Of a stretch of DNA of 15,693 nucleotides, positions 7,902 through 13,422 are shown in pieces. The notes beneath the pieces were generated by a model. The model saw only the letters and a program-made list of their open reading frames with translations. It searched no databases and was not told where the DNA came from. Source of the DNA: Alphaproteobacteria bacterium (lineage in GTDB: Bacteria; Pseudomonadota; Alphaproteobacteria; Sneathiellales; Sneathiellaceae); assembly GCA_006226265.1 (NCBI GenBank), contig SBHH01000111.1:1-15693 (forward strand). The letters are read 5' to 3'. A program made the translations under genes and the position numbers. Position 1 is the stretch's first letter. The number at the start of each line of letters is the position of its first letter.

Positions 7902-8663
7902 ATGAAAGAGACACAGGATGCCTTCATCCCGGCCTCGATCCTGTTGCGGCCGCGACGCAATCTGCCCTGGAAAGGTGACGGCGTCTTCAAGGTTTGCTGG
8001 TCGCGGCCTTTTCTGATCGAAAATCGGATCACTCGCGCCGCCATGAGCCGGTGCCTCTATGAGGAGCAGGTGGGACGGGACATCCTGCGCGGCCAGGTCG
8101 GGGGCGAGCTTGCGCTGCTGCCAGCCTATCGCACGCGTTTCTGGAAGACGGAATACGCCTTTCTTGAAAAGATGATGTCACTCGCCCAACTCACCATCTA
8201 CGCGCCCGCCTTTATTCGACTGGCAAAGGTTATGCCGCAGCGGCTCGTCTACAGTCGTCAACAGGTAGTTAGGCGTTATCTGGAAGGGAAATATGGGGCG
8301 CCGGGGCGTTATATCAGCGGACTTTGCCGCCGCTTCATCCGGTCCAGCGTGTTGCTCTATCCGGCGGAAAGGTTGATTTCTTCCGCCGACAGCTTTCTCG
8401 ATCTTGCGCGTCGTTCCGCCGACCAGAGCGCTGCCGCCAACCGGGAACGGGTGATAATGCTGCTCCGCTCGCTCCATATGATGACGGATCAGGAGATTTG
8501 CGATCAGTTCCAGCAGGAGCAGGACTATCTGGACGAGTTGAAACTTCTCGCCGATCTGGCGCGTCATTACCGCATCGGCGCGGAGGAGGTGTTCCGGGTG
8601 AGCGCGGAGGAAATGGCCTGGTTCTGGGAGCGCTATGAGCGCCCCCAGACTACAAGGGGCTAG
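7902..8663 (+). CDS. Hypothetical protein, 253 residues
   Basis: I do not recognise this family. The protein starts at ATG 7902 after a weak GGGAAAA ribosome binding site. It has no signal peptide or clear membrane segment, so it is probably cytoplasmic. The central part (about residues 40-190) is rich in arginine, with RRYLEGKYG, LCRRFIRSS and DLARRSADQS. The C-terminal third looks all-helical (DQEICDQFQQEQDYLDELKL, then a tryptophan-rich AEEMAWFWERYERP). It sits 79 bases downstream of the MlaF-like ATPase on the same strand and could be co-transcribed, which is the only functional hint. Codon usage looks like its neighbours. The stop shares a CTAG with the stop of the convergent dehydrogenase gene. 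The reading frame is long and convincing; the function is unknown. Confidence 0.75.
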   Translation: MKETQDAFIPASILLRPRRNLPWKGDGVFKVCWSRPFLIENRITRAAMSRCLYEEQVGRDILRGQVGGELALLPAYRTRFWKTEYAFLEKMMSLAQLTIYAPAFIRLAKVMPQRLVYSRQQVVRRYLEGKYGAPGRYISGLCRRFIRSSVLLYPAERLISSADSFLDLARRSADQSAAANRERVIMLLRSLHMMTDQEICDQFQQEQDYLDELKLLADLARHYRIGAEEVFRVSAEEMAWFWERYERPQTTRG

Positions 8664-9424
8664 AGCGGCAAGCCGACCCTTTTGCGAAGGGCTTCGTCGC
8701 GGATGGAAAGCTCCTGTCCGGCGAGATCGCTTGCCTCATCGCCGCAGAGCCAGGCGATGGCTTTCGCGGGCTGTTCGGCCGTGGCCAGATTTTCGCGCGG
8801 CAGCTGGCTTACCGGATTGATGCCGGAGGCGCGAATCAGTACCTGCATCTCCGTATCGACCACGCCGGGGCCGAAGCCGTAGACGCGCACACCCGAGGCC
8901 TCCGCCTCAAGCGCGGTCGCGCGGGTCAGCATATAGACACCCGCCTTGCCGGAACAGTAGGCGCTCCATCCTTCCAGCGGGTTATGCGCGGCACCGGAGC
9001 TCACATTGACGATGACGCCTTTTTTCTGTTCAGTGAAATGCGGCAGCACGGCGCGGATGCCGTGATAGACACCGATGAGATTGACCGAAATGTTGCGCGC
9101 CCAGTCAGCCGGATCACTTTTTTCAAGTGGGCCGATTGGATCGATCATGCCCGCATTGTTGATCAGCGCATCGAGACGGCCGAACCGGTCCAGCGTCTCG
9201 GCAACCATTTTCTCGATCTGTTCATAGTCGGAGACATCGCAGCTTGCGGCAAAAGCTTCGCCGCCTGTGTTCTTGATCTGCTCTAGCGTGTCGCTGCAGG
9301 AGGCTGCCGAGCGGGCCGAGAGGCAGAGCTTTGCCCCCTCCGACGCGAGGGCGACGGCCGTCGCCGCGCCGATGCCGCGGCTTGCGCCGGTGACGATAAT
9401 AACATGATCGGTAAGATTACCCAT
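8660..9424 (-). CDS. Short-chain dehydrogenase/reductase (classical SDR)
   Basis: This is a 254-residue NAD(P)-dependent oxidoreductase of the classical SDR superfamily with a Rossmann fold. It has the cofactor motif TGASRGIG (12-19), the structural NNAG (89-92), the catalytic Asn in VNLIG (N115), Ser in VNVSSG (near 142-143), and the YxxxK motif YCSGK (Y156, K160). After strand beta-2 it has LSARS, an arginine that suggests NADP(H) preference (inference). The substrate cannot be told; it is FabG-like in sequence, but nothing ties it to fatty acid synthesis. The start ATG has AAAGG 8 bases upstream. The DUF924 gene ends 45 bases before it on the same strand, so the two probably form an operon. 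The stop overlaps the convergent hypothetical gene. Confidence 0.93.
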   Translation of the reverse strand: MGNLTDHVIIVTGASRGIGAATAVALASEGAKLCLSARSAASCSDTLEQIKNTGGEAFAASCDVSDYEQIEKMVAETLDRFGRLDALINNAGMIDPIGPLEKSDPADWARNISVNLIGVYHGIRAVLPHFTEQKKGVIVNVSSGAAHNPLEGWSAYCSGKAGVYMLTRATALEAEASGVRVYGFGPGVVDTEMQVLIRASGINPVSQLPRENLATAEQPAKAIAWLCGDEASDLAGQELSIRDEALRKRVGLPL

Positions 9425-9469
9425 GAAATTGCCTTTCTTGGTCAGGGGTAGGAATTGCTTTGACGAGGG

Positions 9470-10033
9470 TCAGAAGGAGGAATTGGGCTCTTTCAGGAAC
9501 GCCTCTTCCGTAGACGTGCTTGTCCGGCCGAGGGTCTTGTTCCGGTGCGGAAAGCGGCCGAACTTTTCGATGATGTCGTAATGTGCCTTGGCATAGCGGA
9601 TCAGTTCCGCGTCATTCATGGCGGTAAAGAGCTGCATCGAGCGTTTTTGGTCCGCCAGATCCTCGCTATGCTCGAAGGGAAGGGCCGCGAACTGGCGCAT
9701 GAAGGGGACAAGTTCCTCATACTGGCCGCTCCGCAGCATATGCCGGGCGATCTCCCGCGCCTTGCCATCGGCCGAGAAAGCGCGCGGATCGTCGCGGAAC
9801 ATATTCCGGGTGAACTGATCGAAAAGGAGAATGAGCGCAAGGGAGCCTTTCGCCCTGTCGGTCCAAGAGAGAAACCGGCCTTCCACGGCCTGTTCGAAAT
9901 CGGCGAGGAATTTCTCACGGATTTCCGCATCGAACTCCGGATTTTTCTCGAACCAGGCCTTGCGCGGTTGGCCATATTCTGCATGAACTTCCGGCAAAAA
10001 CCAGAAATCGAGTATGTCCTGAACTCTTTGCAA
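9470..10033 (-). CDS. DUF924 family protein, TTG start
   Basis: This 187-residue protein belongs to the DUF924 family (TPR-like helical fold), whose function is not established. The family features are the N-terminal VQDILDFWF, the AWFEKNPEFDAEIREKF segment, LILLFDQFTRNMFRDDPRAF in the middle, and the C-terminal KFGRFPHRNKTLGR block. The start is the TTG at 10033-10031, preceded by GGAG at 5-base spacing. An in-frame stop (TAG) lies seven codons upstream with no ATG between, and the conserved N-terminus would be lost with any internal ATG. It is a probable cytoplasmic protein, and its gene is first in a likely two-gene unit with the SDR gene. It is divergent from the small lipoprotein gene. 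Confidence 0.9.
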   Translation of the reverse strand: MQRVQDILDFWFLPEVHAEYGQPRKAWFEKNPEFDAEIREKFLADFEQAVEGRFLSWTDRAKGSLALILLFDQFTRNMFRDDPRAFSADGKAREIARHMLRSGQYEELVPFMRQFAALPFEHSEDLADQKRSMQLFTAMNDAELIRYAKAHYDIIEKFGRFPHRNKTLGRTSTSTEEAFLKEPNSSF

Positions 10034-10053
10034 AGGGGCTCCCGTTTCGTGCT

Positions 10054-10066
10054 ATATTAGGAATAT
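10054..10066. repeat. Short inverted repeat in a divergent intergenic region
   Basis: ATATT-AGG-AATAT is a perfect 5-bp-arm palindrome about 20 bases before the DUF924 start and about 90 bases before the lipoprotein start. It overlaps AT-rich sequence that could hold a minus-strand -10 box (TAATAT). It may be an operator or chance AT-richness. Confidence 0.3.
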
Positions 10067-10158
10067 CATAAGGCTTTCAGGGCTATTCTGCCCCTCCGTC
10101 GGCGAAATCTATAACGATCGGGACAGCCATGCAAGCTCTCCCCTAAAGGAATTTGTCC

Positions 10159-10416
10159 ATGCGCGCACCGTACCGCTTTCTGATCCTGCCGCTTTCTCTT
10201 CTGGCTCTGTCAGCCTGTGAGGAGCGGAAATATGACGAAGCCCTTGCGAAGATCAAAGGGATGACCACGGCCGAGGAGGTTAAGAAGGCGCTCGGTCCGG
10301 CCGATGATGTCGACAGCATCGGCGCGTCCGAGGTCTGGAAATACAAGACGGAAACGAAGCCCATCTGCTTCGCGGTCTCGGGCAGGCTGATTATGCGTCT
10401 TGCAACCTGCGCATAA
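10159..10416 (+). CDS. Small BamE/SmpA-like lipoprotein
   Basis: An 85-residue precursor has an N-terminal signal MRAPYRFLILPLSLLALSAC with lipobox LSAC (C20). It is therefore a predicted lipoprotein of about 66 mature residues. The mature part has the pattern GMTTAEEVKKALGPADDV, then SEVWKYKTETKPICFAVSGR, which resembles the short SmpA/OmlA/BamE fold (helix 'T..EV...LG' followed by a W-Y beta strand). Two further cysteines (in PICF and the C-terminal ATCA) could form a disulfide. I chose the ATG at 10159, with AAGGA 8 bases upstream, over an in-frame TTG two codons earlier that is too close to it. It is not the BamE of the BAM complex by context, since no outer-membrane genes are nearby. The lipoprotein call is strong; the fold assignment is tentative. 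Confidence 0.8.
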   Translation: MRAPYRFLILPLSLLALSACEERKYDEALAKIKGMTTAEEVKKALGPADDVDSIGASEVWKYKTETKPICFAVSGRLIMRLATCA

Positions 10417-10420
10417 GGCT

Positions 10421-11815
10421 TTAGCTCCTGCCTGGCTCTTCCCCTGTCTCCGCATCGGGACGGGCAGGCCGGTCCTCTTCCATCATGGCCTGATAGGTTG
10501 CGGCGTCCTCGCTCTGGATGATGGTCTCGCCCGCATCGCTTGAGTTGCGTTCCTTCGAGAGGAGCGATTTCAGATATCCGCGCGTGGTCTTGGCAAGACG
10601 GAGAACGAAAACCGTCTCCTTGCCATAGAGATTGTCCCAGACGGTGCGGAAGTTGTTCGCTTGTCCTGCGGCGAGGGCCTGTGCCCGTCGTGCCGTCAAC
10701 AGCCAGAGCGGGCTGATCATCAGGCTGAGCGCAATTACGGTGATCATCAGTTGAGAGGCATTGCCGGACACATAGCCGCTGTCCTCCCCGCTCGCCATCA
10801 AAAGGAACGAGAATTCTCCGATCTGGCCAAGCGCAGTGCCCGCAATGAAGGCGGAGCGCCAGTCGATCCCGGTAAAGCGCAAAATAAGGATATTCACTGC
10901 CGTCTTGCCAATGATGACAATCAGCAGCATGACCAGCACAAGGCCGATATTCTGGATGATATAGGTAAGGTCGATCAGCAGCCCGATGGAGAGGAAGAAG
11001 ATCATCAGCAGAATTGCCTGAATGGGCTGTGTCGCCTCGGCAATGCGTTTTCTCTCCTGACTGTTACCAATGATGAGCCCGGCGAGAAAGGCGCCGAAAG
11101 CGGGAGAAAGACCGATCAGGCCGCTGATGGCGGCAAGGCCGAGGCAAAAGACGATACCGAACAACGGCGCGAGGTCGGCATGACCCGAGATCAGGTTGAG
11201 GAAGGGCAGATGAACGCGCTCCCGCTGATTCAGGAAGAGGATGAGACCGACAAGAAAGGCGACGGCGAGTGCAAGGGTGAAAAGCAGGATGGGGACATTC
11301 ACCGCTTCCCCCGACAGGCTGCCGATGATCAGCAGCATCGGTACCACGGCAAGATCCTGCGCGATCAGCAAGCCGACAGCAATATTGCCGGAGCGGTGAT
11401 GCAACTCACCGATATCTTCGAGAATCTTGACAGCAACGGCCGTCGAACTGATCGACAGGCTGAAAGCGAGCAAGATGACGAGTTGCCAGGGCCAGCCGAG
11501 ATAGAGCGCAATCAAGCCGAGGATCGCGCCTGCGCCTGCGACCTGCAACAGGACGCCGCCGATTGCCGCTTTCCAGATGCGCATGAAGGACTTGAGGTTC
11601 AACTCCATCCCGATCAGGTAAAGGAGCAGAAGGACACCAAGTTCGGCGAGGATATTGACATTGGTCCGGTCCTCAACAAAGCCGAAAACGGAGCGGCCGA
11701 GCACCATGCCGGTGAGGAGATAACCAACAATCGCAGGTTGTTTAAGGCGTGTCATGATCATGCCGAGAAGCAGAGCGACTGCAGCGATTATGGTAATTTG
11801 GGTAAGCTCGTGCAT
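10421..11815 (-). CDS. Monovalent cation/proton antiporter, CPA2 family (KefB/KefC-like)
   Basis: This 464-residue integral inner-membrane protein has about 12 hydrophobic segments up to roughly residue 378 and belongs to the Na+/H+ exchanger (CPA2) family. Conserved blocks include QPAIVGYLLTGMVLG (26-40), ELGVLLLLYLIGMEL (58-72), SISSTAVAVKILEDIGE (121-137), and GLLIAQDLAVVPM (148-160) with the ion-site QD (D154). It exchanges K+ or Na+ for H+; the specificity cannot be read reliably, although the QD form is the one seen in KefB/KefC. The C-terminal 85 residues are hydrophilic and acidic and are too short for the RCK/TrkA-N domain of Kef proteins, so it is a membrane-domain-only form. The stop lies 4 bases from the convergent lipoprotein gene stop. 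No strong ribosome binding site precedes the ATG. Confidence 0.9.
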   Translation of the reverse strand: MHELTQITIIAAVALLLGMIMTRLKQPAIVGYLLTGMVLGRSVFGFVEDRTNVNILAELGVLLLLYLIGMELNLKSFMRIWKAAIGGVLLQVAGAGAILGLIALYLGWPWQLVILLAFSLSISSTAVAVKILEDIGELHHRSGNIAVGLLIAQDLAVVPMLLIIGSLSGEAVNVPILLFTLALAVAFLVGLILFLNQRERVHLPFLNLISGHADLAPLFGIVFCLGLAAISGLIGLSPAFGAFLAGLIIGNSQERKRIAEATQPIQAILLMIFFLSIGLLIDLTYIIQNIGLVLVMLLIVIIGKTAVNILILRFTGIDWRSAFIAGTALGQIGEFSFLLMASGEDSGYVSGNASQLMITVIALSLMISPLWLLTARRAQALAAGQANNFRTVWDNLYGKETVFVLRLAKTTRGYLKSLLSKERNSSDAGETIIQSEDAATYQAMMEEDRPARPDAETGEEPGRS

Positions 11816-11973
11816 TTTTTCTAAAACACCTGAAAAGAGTGTTGAAGTGCGAGGACATCGGTCACATCTCCAGTCTGAAGCCTAGCAGATAAAGCATCAT
11901 TTGTTGACGGTTTTACGCAAAATTTATTCCTGCGTCTTATGGTGAGAGAAACAGTCTCGCAGAGGGCTGCCGC

Positions 11974-11991
11974 ATGAAAGTATTCGTATGA
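11974..11991 (+). CDS. Five-codon leader ORF before the protease gene
   Basis: ATG AAA GTA TTC GTA TGA (MKVFV) follows AGAGGG at good spacing. Its TGA overlaps the protease ATG (ATGA at 11988-11991). The protease ATG itself has only a weak GAAAG upstream. This suggests translational coupling through a mini-ORF. An equally simple reading is that the ribosome binding site serves the protease with poor spacing. Confidence 0.3.
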   Translation: MKVFV

Positions 11992-12866
11992 TTGAGACGA
12001 AGCGAAAGCCGCAAGGTGGAAGGGCGGAGTGGTTGCTGCTTCTGATAGCGCTGTTCGTTTCGGCCCTGCCACTCCGGGCATGGTCTGCGGAGCAGAAGCA
12101 GGCTATGGGCAAGCTTCCGCATGTCGCGGGCATCAAGGGAGCGGACGATCGTCTGACTCTCGACGTTACTCGTTATCCTTGGACTCGGGTGGGCCGTCTC
12201 AATCATAATGGCAATTTTTGCACCGGAATCCTTGTCGCGCCCTCGCTGATCGTTACGGCGGCACACTGTTTTTGGGATGTCCGACGGCGGAAATGGGCGC
12301 CGCCCAGCGTCTTCCATTTCCTTCTCGGCTATAACAAGGGGGCCTATCAGGCTCATAGCCGACTTAAAAGCTATATCCTCTCAAGTGGAACAAAGCCGGC
12401 TCCTGGCGATGTCCGGCCCCCTGCCGAAAGAGACTGGGCGATTGCAGTCCTGACGGCGCCGCTTGGTGAGAAAGCTGGCTTTCTGCCGCTCGTATCCTAT
12501 CACGATGTTGATTTCCGGACGCATCGTTACCGACCCGACGGAGTTCGCGTCTCTTTCGCACAAGGTGGATACAGCCGCGACATTTCCCATGTCCTGACCG
12601 GGGACCGGGCCTGCGATATCAAGGGCATCATGCGCTCCAGGGACGGCAAGGGGCGGCTTCTGGTCCATATGTGCGATGCGACACGGGGCGATTCCGGCTC
12701 CCCCATTCTCTTGCGCGAGGGCAATAGCTATCGCCTGCTTGCCATCCATGTGGCGACGCTTCATCAGCCAGGCGGGGAGGAGTATGGCCTTGCCGTGCCT
12801 GCCGATGCTTTCCGGACCCGTCTTCGCGAACTTGAGGCCCGGATGGGCGGATCAAACGGCAAATAG
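11988..12866 (+). CDS. Secreted trypsin-like serine protease (S1 family)
   Basis: A 292-residue precursor carries a Sec-type signal peptide: basic n-region to residue 13, hydrophobic WLLLLIALFVSALPL, and a likely cut after RAWSA (about residue 34). The mature part is a chymotrypsin-fold domain with the complete catalytic triad: His93 in VTAAHC, Asp149 in RDWAIAVL, and Ser236 in RGDSGSPI. C78 with C94 and C209 with C229 are plausible disulfides, the first being the one that flanks the catalytic His in S1 proteases. It resembles bacterial V8/S1B-like endopeptidases; the substrate is unknown. There is no C-terminal membrane anchor or PDZ domain, so it is not DegP-like. It is probably periplasmic or exported. 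The ATG is coupled to a possible 5-codon leader. The antiporter gene is divergent, 172 bases away, with no confident promoter in the gap. Confidence 0.92.
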   Translation: MIETKRKPQGGRAEWLLLLIALFVSALPLRAWSAEQKQAMGKLPHVAGIKGADDRLTLDVTRYPWTRVGRLNHNGNFCTGILVAPSLIVTAAHCFWDVRRRKWAPPSVFHFLLGYNKGAYQAHSRLKSYILSSGTKPAPGDVRPPAERDWAIAVLTAPLGEKAGFLPLVSYHDVDFRTHRYRPDGVRVSFAQGGYSRDISHVLTGDRACDIKGIMRSRDGKGRLLVHMCDATRGDSGSPILLREGNSYRLLAIHVATLHQPGGEEYGLAVPADAFRTRLRELEARMGGSNGK

Positions 12867-12874
12867 ATAAAATT

Positions 12875-12904
12875 TTATGAAAAATAAAAGAAAATTGTTA
12901 TAAT
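12875..12904 (+). promoter_or_regulatory. Candidate sigma-70 promoter
   Basis: A perfect TATAAT lies at 12899-12904, with a weak -35 (TTATGA, 12875-12880, 18-base spacer). The stretch is very AT-rich and could act as an UP element. It lies 38 bases after the protease stop and 144 bases before the acidic-protein gene. The -10 is striking in GC-rich DNA; the -35 is poor. Confidence 0.4.
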
Positions 12905-12922
12905 ATCCCTCAAATGAGGGAT
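12905..12922. repeat. Perfect 18-bp palindrome at a promoter, possible operator
   Basis: ATCCCTCA-AA-TGAGGGAT has perfect 8-bp arms around AA. It begins at the base after the TATAAT box and would span the transcription start. This is the geometry of a repressor operator. It could also be a weak terminator hairpin for the protease gene, but no T-run follows it (next bases GCTAATTG). Confidence 0.55.
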
Positions 12923-13047
12923 GCTAATTGTGCTTTGCCTCTCTAATATTGACAATGACGGAGCAGGATTTTGTCTTGTCCGTCCTCGACAACAGGAAGA
13001 TGCGTTTAGGGTTATGGAACGCTGGACGGCGTTGTATAAGGTGACTT

Positions 13048-13377
13048 ATGAGTGCGGAAAACAAACCGGCCGATGCGCCGATCGAGCAGGATACAACCAG
13101 GGCCATTTCCGAAACGCCGCTTTCGGAAACGGATACCCTTTCCTTCCTTGATGCCGGTCAGGACGGTGCAGTTGATCTCGATGCGCTGTTCGACGCCCTC
13201 AATATTGCTGCCAGCCACGATGGCGGGGCAATGGATTATGTCGCCCATGAAGACGGCGGCGGGACGCTGATCATTTCAGGCACGGAGCTTGCGGTCGATC
13301 CCGGCATTGGCGGAGAGGACCTTGCGCTTCAGGCCGAGCATCTGCTGAAAGCGGCTATCGTTTCGGACGAATCCTGA
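13048..13377 (+). CDS. Hypothetical acidic protein, 109 residues
   Basis: I do not recognise this protein with confidence. The ATG at 13048 follows AAGGTG at good spacing. It is extremely acidic, with about 23 Asp/Glu against three Lys/Arg. The N-terminal 35 residues look disordered (polar, Thr/Glu/Pro rich). The rest reads DGAVDLDALFDALNIA, then MDYVAHEDGGGTLIISG, then DLALQAEHLLKAAIV. The run of DL..L..L, a beta segment with GTLIISG, and a final leucine-rich strand loosely recalls the C-terminal target domains of type I secreted proteins, but no RTX nonapeptides are present. It has no signal peptide or membrane segment. A candidate promoter and palindrome lie upstream, leaving a leader of about 140 bases. 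It is convergent with the HD-GYP gene, 45 bases away, where no clear terminator is seen. Confidence 0.7.
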   Translation: MSAENKPADAPIEQDTTRAISETPLSETDTLSFLDAGQDGAVDLDALFDALNIAASHDGGAMDYVAHEDGGGTLIISGTELAVDPGIGGEDLALQAEHLLKAAIVSDES

Positions 13378-13422
13378 TCCGGCGCGTCTTTATTAATCTT
13401 TGAATCTGTTTAATTTCAAAAG

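Noticed and set aside
10661..11824. A 387-codon plus-strand open frame opposite the antiporter gene
   Set aside because: Its product is a low-complexity Asp/Glu/Gln/Lys-rich sequence, which is what the complement of a hydrophobic membrane protein produces. The antiporter is clearly the real gene.
12905..12922. The palindrome read as an intrinsic terminator of the protease gene
   Set aside because: No T-run follows the stem, and a consensus -10 box directly precedes it. An operator is the better reading, though termination is not excluded.
12949..12954. A perfect TTGACA -35 hexamer upstream of the acidic-protein gene
   Set aside because: No acceptable -10 box lies 16-18 bases downstream (TGTCTT at 17), so I do not call a promoter there.
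12921..13151. A 76-codon plus-strand frame beginning at the 12905-12922 palindrome
   Set aside because: It overlaps the acidic-protein gene in another frame, lacks a ribosome binding site, and ends without any domain-like pattern.
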